In this document: in pieces, positions 48,003 to 58,796 of the stretch
Numbering within the stretch: position 1 is the first letter of the stretch
Layout of the letters: each line of letters starts with the position of its first letter
NCBI GenBank assembly: GCA_946811695.1
Contig: OX328124.1
Location: forward strand, 86,270,030 to 86,334,029
DNA from: Gonocerus acuteangulatus
Taxonomy: Eukaryota; Arthropoda; Insecta; Hemiptera; Coreidae
Reading direction: 5' to 3'
DNA: 64,000 bases
The notes under the pieces: model-generated
Database searches by the model: none
The model's input: the letters and a program-made list of their open reading frames with translations, nothing else
Told to the model about the DNA's origin: nothing
Program-made: the position numbers and the translations under genes

Positions 48003-48445
48003 GTAAATGTTTGGGGGCTCACTGGGGAGCTTGAGGATCGTCTTAAGCGATTAATGAACAGTTTTCTCAGATTTATCCTCGATACCCCCAGGGATGCCCA
48101 TATTTCACACCGGTATTCCGAGTTGAAGTGATTATTTCCATCAATTCGACGACAATACTTCCTAGGTTCCTTCCTTTACCAAACTATTTCTTCCAAATCT
48201 CCTTCCTATATCTACAACCTCCTTCAGTTTAAATCTTCTGTCCATTCCCGTGGTACCCGCTCCCGTCCCTCCGATCTCTATCCTCGCACTCATAAAACAG
48301 CCTTCTTTGACCGTTCCTTCATCTCCCGAGCCTCCTCCTTCTGGAACTCTATCCATCTTTCCATTCGACACTCTCCTTCCTTACCTGTATTTAAATCCCG
48401 CCTCTTTGCTTTTCTCCTATTCTCCCAGGAAGACGCTTCTTAAGA
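48003..48445 (+). pseudogene. LINE reverse transcriptase C-terminal fragment
   Basis: One frame runs from about 48003 to the stop at 48440, interrupted only by a TGA at 48129. It reads RLMNSFLRFILDTPRDAHIS, HRYSELK(stop)LFPSIRRQ and, near the end, SFISRASSFWNSIHLSI and LPVFKSRLFAFLLF. The last two are the familiar RxxxFWNxLP and FKxxL pattern at the C-terminus of many LINE ORF2 proteins. The long 3' region to 48866 ends in an ATTCATTCATTC repeat, typical of LINEs that end in short repeats instead of poly-A. It is 5'-truncated and dead. Confidence 0.8.
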
Positions 48446-48866
48446 TTTGACCACCAGGAAGACCAAATTAGCTTTGTAAATTATATTGTTGTTTTCTTCT
48501 AACGTTTATGTATTTAATTTTATTCATATCCTTTTATAGCCCCCATTTCTTTAATATTTTTTTCATTTTTTAATATTTATTTGTTTATTTGAAACTATCT
48601 AATTATATTCCCATCCCCCTCTGAACATTGTATCATCATGCCCCAATCCAACGATAATTTATGTACATATTTCCTTATATTTTATTTTATTATTTAAGAC
48701 TTTACTTATTTATATGTTTGTATTCTTTTTTTTTTTTTTTTTACACTTTCGTTTTTTCTTTATTTATATTCATATTTTTAGGTTAAATTTGTTTATTTTG
48801 TATTTATTTTTATTCTTATGGGACGAAGTCCCAGAATAAAGTATTGTTTTCATTCATTCATTCATT
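48446..48866 (+). repeat. 3' UTR and (ATTC)n tail of the LINE at 48003
   Basis: T-rich 3' sequence with a poly-T tract (48727-48742). It contains TTATGGGACGAAGTCCCAGA, where GGGAC-GAA-GTCCC forms a small stem-loop, then AATAAAGTATTG and CATTCATTCATTCATT. A stem-loop just before the terminal repeat is a likely reverse-transcriptase recognition element. Confidence 0.65.
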
Positions 48867-48874
48867 AAATAATA

Positions 48875-49058
48875 TACACTTGGACTACAGCTCAAAGACA
48901 TTCCAGACGAGAAGAGATCGTTTTGACAAGACTGAGAATAGGACACACAGCACTGACCCACAGCTACCTACTTAACAACCTCCATTACCCAACGTGCAAC
49001 ACGTGCGACAAACAGAGCATATCGGCGATACAAATGCAAATTAACGAATGTGATAAAA
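48875..49058 (+). pseudogene. LINE RNase H-end fragment, left part of a split element
   Basis: Reads RREEIVLTRLRIGHTALTHS, YLLNNLHYPTCNTCDKQ then a worn INECDK, the well-known RLRIGHTxLTHxYLL...C..C...ILxEC block near the C-terminus of Jockey/I-type LINE proteins. It breaks off just after ECDK, which is where the fragment at 53495 (KYDHIRLKL) would continue. Confidence 0.82.
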
Positions 49059-49285
49059 CTCATTTTTCATTTTCAATTTTTCTGATTGCTGTTGGATAAT
49101 GTACGTTGTGGCAAACTCTCGACAATTAAAGAAAAACAATTGTCAATTACAGGTAATCAAACTAACGAATGTGCAGTAAGTCTAATTAAAATATATCATA
49201 AGATAAAATGTATATAAAGTCATCTATAAGGTACCAAACCACTTTTCACATTGATACTTTGCATTTGTATCGACGATATACTAAT
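49045..49285. repeat. Interspersed repeat, copy 2 (partner at 2540)
   Basis: About 240 bp matching 2540-2785, including GTGGCAAACTCTCGACAATT and AAAGTCATCTATAAGGTACC. Its left end coincides with the break in the LINE fragment. Confidence 0.7.
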
Positions 49286-49460
49286 ATCTATATATATAAA
49301 AATCACGTGTCTGTTTTTCTGTTTTTCTGTTTGTTTGTTCCTTATACAAATCCACACCGTTTGACCAATTTGGACCAAACTTGGCACACATGTACTTCTT
49401 GATACGGGAAATCTCCTAGGCTAGGTCAAAATAGTCAAATTTCGAAATTTGGTCAAAAGG
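49286..49460 (+). repeat. Single unit of the 115-bp TTGACCAAAC minisatellite
   Basis: CCTTATACAAATCCACACCG, TTTGACCAATTTGGACCAAAC, TTGGCACACATGTACTTCTTG and CTAGGCTAGGTCAAA match the units at 52520-52890. An (AT)n array follows at 49609-49650. Confidence 0.8.
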
Positions 49461-49604
49461 TCGAAAGTTTTGTTCAAGAAAAATTGGCTACACTGAACCA
49501 TTCATATTCTGGCAGTCATTTTGAATAATGTCTCAAATTTATTTGTTGATGTTCTTGATAATTAGAATAACTCGAACTCATTGATGACTTTACATCATTA
49601 TATA

Positions 49605-49654
<50 letters not shown>

Positions 49655-52156
49655 CTTTTAGTTTTCACAGTTCGGAAGTAAGGAGTTCCAAATTGTTAAT
49701 TAAAGAAGAGTGAATTGTTCAAAAATAGTAATTTTCTTTCCAGTGTTGCCTAGGTGGAGATTAGCAAGCTAAAAAAAACTTTCTTCTTTTTTTGCGAAAA
49801 GTTTTTCTTTTGCGAACAAAACTTTTCAGTTTTAACCTTTGTATGTTTATCTAAATTATAGCCGTATATTCTCAAGATTTGGACAAGTAATATCATCAAT
49901 TTTATTAATTTCTGATGAAAATGTAGAGCAACACTGAGCCCCTAGAAGCCATTAACCATTATCCTTTTTTTTAAGTTTGGTTTGTTTATCTAATTTCCAA
50001 AACTTTTTAGTTTTAGTAAAATATTAGTATTTACCTAAATTATAGCCTTATATTCTTAAAATTTTGACTAATATATATTAATAAGTAATTTCAAATATTA
50101 AGTTTTTGATCTGTTAAAAAATGTTGTGATTATCTAAATTACAACCTTATATTCTCAGATTTTGGATTAATATCATATATTAGTAAGTAATTTGAAATAT
50201 TAAGTATTTGATCTGTTGATTTGGAGTTTCCCGTTTGTTTTCCATAGTTAATTTTTTTGTGAATTGCATTTTATCTCATGCATTTGCTTAACATAAACTA
50301 TGTTTTCAACATTAACCCATTAACCTGCACAGAACTTTAATAATTTAAATACTTTTAGTTCTTTAACGTACCACCTAAAATCATCTATGTGTGACATGAT
50401 ATTTAAACCTTTGGGTCATTCCATGTCAAATCAACCCAAAAAAATAGGATTTGACATCCATGATCTCAGATTTTAATGAAACTTGGCATGTTCATTCCTT
50501 TCATGGATATAAGTAAGAATATAAAATAGTTTTTCTCAATCTCAAATAGTTTAGTTTCATGCCCTGCTAAAGTATTTCAAATTTTGCAGTTATCATCGAT
50601 TGGACAAAAGAAGTGCACTTAGTTCTAGAATATAAATCATACCTATCGACCAATGTTGATGACATTTTCTATGACAATACTTCAATAAATATGGAAGCCA
50701 GAAAAAAAAATAATGTAAGCATAAAGTTATTACAAATGTTCTGAAAAAATCCTGAAGTGTTAAAATGCATTTTGTAAAAATTAAATATGGCGTTCCACAC
50801 TAAGTGGAATATCATCAAACGATAAAAAGAAAATCACTAACATAGTTTTTTATTATTATTCCAAAAGGTATACACTATCACATGAAAAAATAAAATGTAT
50901 GGTTTTTTCACTCTTTAATTTTTTTTCCCGTTAAATACAAAAAATTGTTCAATTAAAATTTTAGCTAACAATATATTATTTTTTATAGTACAGCGATTTA
51001 ATTTTAAAAACTATAAAAAATAACCCAAAGCTATTCAGAATGAAAACTACATGTACAAAACATTCATTACTTCAGTGAAGGGTTTGCTGGGCAATATAAA
51101 ATGAAATACAGCTTAATTTTTATCACATGTAACTGCACACCAGTAACTAACATTAAAATTTGAAATATTAAGTTTTTGATCTGTTAACTTGCTGGTTTCA
51201 GTTCGTTTTCCATAGTTGAATTTTTGATTTGCGAATTGCATTTTATCACATGCATTTGCTTAATATAAACTATGTCTTTAACAGTAACCCATGGACTGTC
51301 CGAACTTATGAATGAATGAATATTTTCCTAAAAATTTACAATTTTACAGCAAGGAGTCTACCACATTTGATTAAGATTAAATACTAATAAGAAATAAATA
51401 TAGAAGCACTGCAAAATAAAACTAAACAAAATACTAAATATTTACACTATGAACTTTTTTTACTTGAAGAGAAAAAAAAAATAAATACCCTACTTATAGA
51501 ATTTTGACTGTCCGAACTTATAGCAGGTTCAATATCTACTTGGCTCATACGGAGAATTGTAGTGTTTGTCATTAAACTAGATGCAACATTAGCAAACTGT
51601 ACTGAGTTTTTTACATTTTTAGTTTCAGATTTGCTCATAACTTCCATTAGAGACCAAGGATTTTACTCTTTCTCCCACCCTATCTACTACACGTTTGTCA
51701 TGAGCTGTAGTAAAATATTTCTGCTAAAACTTTTTGTGAAATTTTTCTGAATGTATGTAAAGCAATCTTGACATATATTTATTTTTAAACTGAGACAATG
51801 GATTATTACTGTAAATAATTTCATTTTGACAAATCATAATTTTTTATTATTATATCATATAATCCTATCAAAAGTGCGTATACAGAATTCATACCTTTAT
51901 GTTTAGTATCGGAACAAATGAGAAAAGTAGTGCATTTGTTTTTGAAAAATAATGCTGCTGTAAATAATTGAACAGTTTCTCAGGACCACAATCCTGATTG
52001 AATTCTGTTTTAACAATCGCAAGAATAAGCCATTGCAAGAACGGACGTTTTCTTTTCATTAATCAGTTATTTTATTTTATTTAATTCATTTATATTCATT
52101 TTTTTTTTTATTTCTTTCACCTAATTTGTAATTTTGATATTATAATTTGTTTCTTT
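49461..52156. repeat. AT-rich non-coding sequence with a direct repeat pair
   Basis: Two ~145-bp direct copies at 50190-50335 and 51155-51300 share TTGAAATATTAAGT, TTTTGATCTGTT, TTTTCCATAGTT and ACATGCATTTGCTTAA-like blocks. A third, weaker one begins near 50085. Between them GGGTCATTCCATGTCAAATC at 50412 looks like a transposon end but has no inverted partner. No gene was found. Confidence 0.6.
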
Positions 52157-52312
52157 TTCAATATTATTATTTTTTTTTTGTGTGTGTGTTTAACGGCGCA
52201 TCTACAACTTGGCCATTAGCGCCGGGCTATCTATAGGTTGCCACCCTTTTATAATGCCAACAGCACGTGGTCGGTCACCCATTCAGGTACTGACCATTTC
52301 AATATTATTATT
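52157..52312 (-). mobile_element. 5'-truncated SINE with 16-bp target duplication
   Basis: TTTCAATATTATTATT is present at 52157-52172 and 52297-52312. Between them is the reverse of a SINE 3' part: poly-T, then ACGGCGCATCTACAACTTGG, CCATTAGCGCCGGG and GGTTGCCACCC, matching the body of the minus-strand SINE at 8515. The tRNA head is missing through 5' truncation. Confidence 0.88.
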
Positions 52313-52519
52313 ACTATTTTTATTTGTATTATAATAGTTGTTATCATTACACTATCATATTTCTCTATTTTAATATTATTATTATTATACTTTTAAAACT
52401 CAGGAAAAAAATATAAAAAAAGTGTATATTACTTTGATTGTAATGCAGGGAGTATTGGAAGATGGAACCTGCAGAATCTAAATGAACTCCCTCTAAATAA
52501 ACTCCCCCCAAGCTATTCA

Positions 52520-52890
52520 ATTTGTTCCTCATATAAATCCACAGCTTTCGAGCGATTTTGAACAAACTTTGCACACAGGTAGGGGTTGATATGGGGAGTG
52601 TCATAGGCTAGGTCAAAATCATCTGTCAGCTGTCTGTCTGTCTTTATTTTCCTTATACAAATCCACACCGTTTGACCAAACTTTGCACACAGGTAGGGGT
52701 TGTTACTGGGAGTGTCATAGGCTAGGTCAAAATCATCTGTCAGCTGTCTGTCTGTATTTATTTTCCTTATACAAATCCACACTGTTTGACCAAAGTTGAC
52801 CAAACTTTGCACACAGGTAGGGGTTGATACGGGGAGTGTCATAGCCTAGGTCAAAATAATCTACCAGCTTTATGTTTGTTCCTTACAACT
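52520..52890 (+). repeat. Minisatellite, ~115-bp unit, three to four copies
   Basis: CCTTATACAAATCCACACCG starts at 52651 and 52765, with diverged starts at 52527 and 52881. Shared blocks are CTTTGCACACAGGTAGGGG, GGGAGTGTCATAGGCTAGG and CAGCTGTCTGTCTGT. The 109-codon minus frame is a repeat translation. After it, GGGTAACAGCTAGTAATAT near 52926 looks like an element end. Confidence 0.88.
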
Positions 52891-52939
52891 ATATAATATA
52901 AAGTTGGTGTAGCATGGCACACTGGGTAACAGCTAGTAA

Positions 52940-53490
52940 TATATATATTTCTTTATTGATTATTACATCCTGTATATAAATACATCTGATAATATGATAA
53001 ATGATATGATATGAAGGTTCTGTGCTCAAGGCCTCCCAACTTCATCCTCGATTCACGCCATGGCACTGAGAGGGGCCTACACAAGATCCCTTCTGCTCCG
53101 ACCAGTGGCTGGAGTCGAAGGGAGATCGGTGAGCTACAGAAAATTATCGCACTTGAATAAAGAGAAAGCCATTGCTAACACTTCACTTGGTCACTGCAGC
53201 AGATCTCTAGGCCAATGTCTTTTGAGTCGCCACGGTTGAGAGAGTGGGTGGGTGGCACTTGATAGGGAGAGGACTTCAGGATTTTGATGAGTGGAAAGTT
53301 TAGGATGGAAACGTTGGAATCTGGATAATACAACATCATTAACGAGTGGGATATTGAGGTCTTCATGGAGGTTAACGTTGGAAACGTAGAAGGGAGCATC
53401 GACTATTGTTCTAAGGACCTTGGATTGGCATGTTTGAATGCGTCTGATGTTCGATGTTTTCGCAGTTCCCCATGATATACTAATAAACTG
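52940..53490 (-). pseudogene. Jockey-type LINE fragment with 3' UTR
   Basis: On the minus strand 53475 to 53191 reads SWGTAKTSNIRRIQTCQSKV, LRTIVDAPFYVSNVNLHEDL and NIPLVNDVV, ending in a stop at 53191. This is the WGxAxxSNIxxIQxxQNKxLR...NxxLHxDLxI signature found at the end of Jockey-clade RT regions. The 3' part to about 52940 finishes with AATAAAGAAATATATAT. It is 5'-truncated at about 53475-53490, directly against the plus-strand fragment at 53495. Confidence 0.82.
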
Positions 53491-53494
53491 ACAC

Positions 53495-53650
53495 AAATAC
53501 GACCACATCAGACTGAAACTCAACACACCCGAGACACTGCAAGACGTTTTACGAGACGACGAACACGCAATTCAAAAACTCCTTACGTTTATTAAAAAAC
53601 TAAGGAGGGAGGAAGGAACCGCTAAAACCAACATTCACAAAGACATTTAA
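53495..53650 (+). pseudogene. LINE C-terminal tail, right part of a split element
   Basis: An open frame from 53495 to TAA at 53648 reads KYDHIRLKLNTPETLQDVLR, DDEHAIQKLLTFIKKL, the usual tail after the ILxECPxY motif in Jockey/I-type LINEs. It fits onto the fragment ending at 49058 (ECDK), implying that 4.4 kb of sequence was inserted inside one LINE. Confidence 0.78.
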
Positions 53651-54189
53651 CTTCGAACTGAGCCATTAAATATGTATAAAATAAATTTACTTTAATTTAT
53701 TCATAACAATTATGATTATGAATTCAAATTGAGGAAATAAAAAAAGAGAACCAAATCTGAAATATACTCCCTGACATTCACGTCCAATAGGGGTTTTTAA
53801 ATTAATGATTATGTTATTAAATTTTGACTGAGCCAAGTACTGTTAATTGGAAAGGTTAATTTCCTTGGTAAAACTGTCTTTGAAAAGGAGAGCTTTGAAA
53901 ATAAAACATTCAGAGACAAGAAATTTACCATCATGGTGTGATGAATTCAAACGCTATAAGACCCTCTTCATGAATTAAAATGATTAATTATTTTTATTTT
54001 ATCCACTGCTCTGAATAATATAACTTTTTATGGTTTTGTTACAACTATTTAAACGAGCGGAGATAAATTCATTACCTAATTCCAAGAATTGAATTCTTAA
54101 TTAACATGGGAAAGAATTGCCTGTTCATTTAATTATGAATCGAAATATTCAAAAAAACGATTTTTTTTTTTTTTTTACTATATCATTAG
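53651..54189. other. Non-coding sequence
   Basis: AT-rich with a poly-T tract at 54161-54176 before the next SINE. Confidence 0.4.
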
Positions 54190-54490
54190 AGACTCGATGG
54201 GAATGAAGACCAGGTCATGGAATCGATTCCCACTATAGTGGTGGCTTTCTTCCAAAAAAGTCCGACTCGCAGGAACTACATCATCTTAGCGCGGTTCCGT
54301 TCTTATCCCTAGTCTAATTTGGACAGATTAAAATATTTATTTATTGATAAGGCTTCGCAACTTTGGCGAATCGCCTGAAGATTAAAATAGAAGCAGTTAT
54401 TATTTTGTTCCACCAGTCTTGAAAGGTCTTGATTTACGATCTTACCTGGAAGGGTCGGTCAACACTAGAAAGGGTCCCGCTAGTTACAAG
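54190..54490 (+). mobile_element. SINE of the TCCGACT family
   Basis: B box-like GGAATCGATTCCCAC near 54218, then GGTGGCTTTCTTCC, AAAGTCCGACTCGCAGGAAC, TAGCGCGGTTCCG, CCCTAGTCTAATTTGG and ACCTGGAAGGGTCGGTCA. The body matches 25629-25812. A short unrelated insertion (GGCTTCGCAACTTTGGCGAA) separates the two halves. Confidence 0.65.
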
Positions 54491-54539
54491 GTCTTGGAAT
54501 CTAGGAAATCTATATTTCTAACAATAAATTGTTTTGTTA

Positions 54540-54830
54540 TTTTACTTAACCAGTTTTATTGTAAAATACATTATCCAACTATAAGCAATTAAGAAATAAT
54601 AATGAATAAAAACAGACAAAAAAAAACGTTCGAATAAACGAAATCAATTACTTCAATGTTTTAAGCACTTATTTCTCCGATTGACATCGCCTAATTAAAA
54701 CTTTCGTCAGAACATTTTTTGTAGAGCATTTAGTAAGCTTTCGTAAGATTTTCAACCGTTTTCGAGATATTAAGAAATTATACGAAGTTCCCAAAACTTT
54801 TCATTATTTCTAGCAGTAGAAAATTGGTCT
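54540..54830 (+). repeat. Degenerate ~320-bp repeat, copy 1
   Basis: TTTTAAGCACTTATTTCTCC (54659), TTAGTAAGCTTTCG, TTTTCAACCGTTTTCGAGAT, ACGAAGTTCCCAAAACTTTT and AGAAAATTGGTCTCATTTT recur in order at 56483-56660 and 56801-56970. Confidence 0.8.
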
Positions 54831-54879
54831 CATTTTACCTTGACCTTTTATGTCAAGTATTGATTTTAACTTGACCTTT

Positions 54880-54954
54880 CAAATTGGACGACGGATTTTT
54901 GTACCAAATTTCATCAAAATCGGACCATCAGGGAAGCCAGAAATGAGCTAACAG

Positions 54955-55009
<55 letters not shown>

Positions 55010-55152
55010 CAAATTTGAACCACCATTAATTTCGGTCTCTAGGGGTTCTGAAACGCGAAATTTTCTAGTCGGCACTTCCGGATTGTTTCATGAGATCAAT
55101 TTTATAAGCGGGGTTCCTCCCTATGAAGGGAGGGAGGAACCGCGCTAACAAT
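54880..55152 (-). mobile_element. Repeat family A, well-preserved inverted copy
   Basis: TTTCAAATTGGACGACGGAT, TTTGTACCAAATTTCATC, AATGAGCTAACAGACAAAT, (AT)n (54959-55006), AATTTGAACCACCATTAATT, TTCGGTCTCTAGGGGTTCTG, AACGCGAAATTTTCTAGTCG and GCACTTCCGGATTG. It ends in a hairpin (GGTTCCTCCC with GGGAGGAACC) and GCGCTAA at 55152. The copy at 57303-57558 matches throughout. Confidence 0.85.
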
Positions 55153-55570
55153 ATAAACAGATCTAAGGTGTTACACAGTAGCTGGTGAAAGAAAGAATGA
55201 GAAGGTCTCGTATTGCAATTCTCTGTATGCAGGGTCTACTTCCAGGTCAAGTCATATACTTTTACTGCCCTTTACCGTTACTCAGAAAGCTCTTTGTGTT
55301 TACAAACAAAGGACTCGGTATAGACCACCCGTATTAACCCAAAAGTGATTATATCAAGCTTGATAAACTTCCTGAATTAAATTAAGGAATTTAAGAGTGC
55401 TTAAAATAGGTTCTTGATCTAGTCAAAAAATTCAAGAAGAATTAGATCATGAATAGAAAATCTCGGCCAAACAGAAGGAAAATAACAATAACAAGGATAG
55501 TCAAACTTCGTTTTCAAAGATTGTTAGTTGTAACACAAAAACGGTCACTCATGATTCTAATAAATTAACT

Positions 55571-55824
55571 ATGAAGGGTGATTACACAAATATTCCTGTT
55601 GAGGCTTTAAAGCTTCAATTTAAAAAACATATTAACCCACAGGAATTATAGATTGGCCTAAAAACATAAAATCATTGAAAAAAGGATTTCTTATTATTGA
55701 ATCAAACAAAAACGATATAGAGGTTATATCAACAGAGTTTTTAAATATATGCAAAGACCTGTTGATCAATAAAATTAAAATAAAAAATAGAGTTCTCTGT
55801 AAAAGGTTTAATGAGTTCCATTAA
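55571..55824 (+). pseudogene. LINE ORF1 (gag-like) remnant
   Basis: Two frame pieces overlap: 55571-55651 ends KLQFKKHINPQEL, and 55648-55824 reads DWPKNIKSLKKGFLIIESNK, NDIEVISTEFLN up to a stop. INPxxxxI...IxxxKxGxxIIE(C/S) is a pattern I know from the gag-like ORF1 proteins of I/Jockey LINEs. No zinc knuckles survive. The flanks 55153-55570 show no gene. Confidence 0.5.
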
Positions 55825-55889
55825 TTACATATTTTCCACTGTAGTTATAATTTTCACTATTGGAATTATTATCCAAAGATTCATATAAT

Positions 55890-56020
55890 TACTCAACAAT
55901 AGATTCTAATTTGAAGCACAGCTATTTTCGATATCTACCTGTTCTAAAACGTGAAATCATTTATTTGGCACTTCGGATGACGTCATTGGGTCGACGTCAG
56001 AAGCGTGTTTCCTATCTGTG
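55890..56020 (-). repeat. Repeat family A, degraded end
   Basis: TTTTCGATATCTACCTGTTC, TAAAACGTGAAATC and GGCACTTCGGATGACGTCAT line up with the family A end read backwards (GGTCTCTAGGGGTTCTGAAA, GGCACTTCCGGATTG). Confidence 0.55.
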
Positions 56021-56139
56021 GAGAGAAGCAGGAAACGAGTTAAAAACAGCAACCAATTAAAAGGTGAGGTAAATAGAGGAAAAACGCCGTTCGTGGTGGT
56101 AGACAATCTTACAAGGAATTTCGCTCAGAAATCTCCGAA

Positions 56140-57010
56140 ATATTCTTACTAATTTTACGTATCCTGTTTTATAACCAAATAGATTTATATTCTATAATCA
56201 ATAAGAAAAAACTACTAGCAATAAAAAACTATGGGTAACAGATGAAAATAGGGAATACCAAGAACAATTCTAAAGAACGAAATCAACACCAGTACTGTAA
56301 TCTAGATATTCATAAGGCATCTTCGAATTCTAACAAACAAAATATTGCTTCTAATTATACGTATCCTGTTTACTGACTAATACATTTGACTGCTCTAAGC
56401 AAGTACAAAAATAACGAGCAGTGAAAAAAAAAACTGCGGGAAACACACAAATAGATCCGTTTAAATAAACGAAACTAACTAAGTTTTAAGCACTTATTTC
56501 TCCTAATGTGACGACCCCATCAAACATTTAGTAAGCTTTCGAATGGTAACCTTTCGCTTCCCAAGATTTTCAACCGTTTGCGAGATATTAATGAGAGTAT
56601 GCGAAGTTCCCAAAATTTTCATTATTTCTAGCAACAGAAAATTGGTCTCATTTTTCCTATCCTGTTTTACAAACAAATACATTTTCCTAACATAAGAAAT
56701 TACAAAAATAAAAAGCAATAAAAAATCAAGGGAAAGAGACAAAAATTACAAAAAGATCGACAAAAACCCGTTCATAAGAACGAAACATACGTATTTGAAG
56801 TTTTAAGCACTTATTTCTCCGATTGACATAACCTAATCAAAAATAGTTTCAGAATCATTTTTGTAGAGAATTTAGTAAGCTTTCAAATAGTTTCTATCCA
56901 CTTACCACGATTTCCCAACCGTGTTCGAGATATTAATGAAAGTATACGAAGTTCCCAAAACTTTTCATGTCTGTTCATAAAATATTTTATTCTAACCCTT
57001 CCTTAACTCC
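56140..57010 (+). repeat. Degenerate ~200-320-bp tandem repeat, further copies
   Basis: TATCCTGTTTTACAAACAAATACA-like starts fall near 56160, 56360 and 56657. TTTTAAGCACTTATTTCTCC falls near 56483 and 56801, a 318-bp step. The interior matches copy 1 at 54540. Homology between units has dropped, so the array is old. Confidence 0.75.
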
Positions 57011-57302
57011 AAAGGTAACATAACATTCAACATATTAGTTTTAATGAAAGTAGAACATGCAGATAATGTTTCAACTGAATCCCGTGATTCTAAGTACCCA
57101 AACCAAAAACGGTATTCAAAAACTATTTTTCCAATTTTCTCAAAAACGGTTAAAGCTATCGCCTTGAAAATGGTTTCATTCGTTTTCCTAGCCCAAGAAG
57201 CGTATAAAAAGAGTACTTACAAGCTTATGAAATCAAAAACGTAAGCTTTACGATTTTTTCTGCGCGAATTTCGCCCCAAACGCCATCTTTCAGTGGGTGG
57301 AT

Positions 57303-57558
57303 TTTGCTGGTTAACGAACTTGACCTTTCAAATTGGACGACGGATTTTTGTACCAAATTTCATCAAAAATGAAAATTTCGCCAGAAATGAGCGAACAGAC
57401 AAATATATATATATATATATACAAATTTGAGCCACCGTTATTTTCGGTCTCTGGGGGTTCTGAAACGCGAAATTTTCTTGGCGGCACTTCCGGATTGTTT
57501 CATTGTATGAACCTTATAAGCGGGGTTCCTCCCTATGGGGGAGGGAGGAACCGCGCTA
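57303..57558 (-). mobile_element. Repeat family A, best-preserved inverted copy
   Basis: Same blocks as 54880-55152 with a shorter AT array (57403-57421) and a near-perfect terminal stem (GGTTCCTCCC, TATG, GGGGAGGGAGGAACC) followed by GCGCTAA at 57558. The 104-codon frame running through it is fortuitous. 57011-57302 before it shows a 66-codon frame without a known domain. Confidence 0.85.
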
Positions 57559-57604
57559 AAATGGTGGTAACCGGTAGATGCCCATCCCATAATTCTGTGT
57601 CATA

Positions 57605-57830
57605 TATAGGTATAGGAGGCCCAGTGACTGAGAGTGTTAAGGCGTGAGCACTTAACACTTCGTGCCAAGGGTCGTGGATTCGATTCCCACTAGGAGAGGT
57701 GGCTTTTCTTGGGAAAAATGAAAAGTCATCAGCCCTATCCTAGCTAGGAAAGGTTGGTGATCTATAGAAAACCCGTCCTAAAATTCTGGGTTAATTATAA
57801 TGGGCTATATATATATATATATATATATAT
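57605..57830 (+). mobile_element. SINE, GGTGGCTTTTCTT family
   Basis: GGCCCAGTGACTGAGAGTG head, B box-like GTGGATTCGATTCCCAC (57671-57687), GGTGGCTTTTCTTGGG, CAGCCCTATCCTAGCTAGG, AAAGGTTGGTGATCTATAG and CCCGTCCTAAAATTCTGGGT. It ends in an AT array. A 3' fragment of the same family lies at 59266-59309, and a related element at 8380. Confidence 0.7.
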
Positions 57831-57832
57831 AT

Positions 57833-58389
57833 AAGTACAGGTTAAAATTTAAAAAATATATTTCAATAATATAAGAGAATAAATATTGTAAAAATCTTTC
57901 CTAACTCCCTCAACGGTAGAAAAACTTGGCATGTTTTCCTAAAAGCTGAAAATAATATTAAAACTTTGTTAAATCAACGCATGTTCCGCTTCGTAATGTA
58001 CAATTAAAACAATAATGCTTCGTATTATTTTAATTACCAATGTAATGGTAATTCAAATAATAATTACCATAATGAATTCGCTGAAGTATAATTCTCCTAA
58101 ATCTCAACATGTTTTTCTTATTTTCATTTTAAACGTCACTAGAATAAACATGACCATAGCAGTTCGATTATTGCTTTCAATAGTTCTTCGAAAGAAATAT
58201 ATCAACATAAGATGATAACAACTGTAGTTTGATTGTCATGGCTGCTGTTTTGGCACGCCGTATTTACCCGATACGAATTTTTGCTGACACAAATAAGGTT
58301 ATGATCGGATGAGTTACAGAATCAAATATACATCATTTGAATATAAGTCAAATTGAACCAATAGTTCCGTTTACAGTTAAATTTAACTG
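57833..58389. other. Non-coding sequence
   Basis: AT-rich. A 66-codon frame (58015-58215) is Ile-rich and has no domain. Confidence 0.4.
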
Positions 58390-58796
58390 TTTACTGAGGT
58401 ACATTCCAGGGGCGAGGTTAGCTCAGTGGTAGAGCACTGGACTAATAAGTTGGGTACCTGAGTTCAAATCCCGAGCAAGCACTAAAGATTTTTTCTTCTA
58501 GTGTCTTCATTCATGGGTTGAATTCGGCCTCCCTGACCGTCCCTAGGTCGACCCAGCCTTTAATTAATTTAATAATGGGTACCTGGGGTGCTAATGACTC
58601 TAGCAGTCGAAGCAGCCAAGGGGAAAATCAGGCGGCCGGGCATAGTACTGACCACACTATCTCACTAGTGTGCCGTATGGTCATGAATCAGATGCCTCTA
58701 TAGTATCTGCCCCTCAGGGCCCTCGTGGCCTGTTACGGACTGATTTTTTTTTTTTTTTTTTTTTTTCTTTTTTCTTTTTACTGAGGTACATTCCAG
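58390..58796 (+). mobile_element. Intact tRNA-derived SINE with 20-bp target duplication
   Basis: TTTACTGAGGTACATTCCAG is present at 58390-58409 and 58777-58796. The 367-bp element starts with a tRNA-like head carrying a perfect A box (TAGCTCAGTGG, 58419-58429) and a perfect B box (GTTCAAATC, 58462-58470), 32 bases apart. The body (GAATTCGGCCTCCCTGACCG, GGGTACCTGGGGTGCTAATG, CAAGGGGAAAATCAGGCGGC, CACACTATCTCACTAGTGTG) is long and GC-richer than the surroundings. The end is TGTTACGGACTGA plus a T-rich tail (58742-58776). A T-rich tail on the tRNA strand differs from the A tails of the other SINEs. Confidence 0.95.

Noticed and set aside
50412..50480. GGGTCATTCCATGTCAAATC as a transposon terminal repeat
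   Set aside because: No inverted partner or target duplication was found within the window.
52365..52842. Two minus-strand frames starting MTLPxSTPTCVQSL
   Set aside because: They are repeat translations of the 115-bp minisatellite and differ by one unit.
58410..58484. Possible functional tRNA gene
   Set aside because: A and B boxes are perfect, but the anticodon and acceptor stems do not pair and the sequence continues into a SINE body with target duplications.
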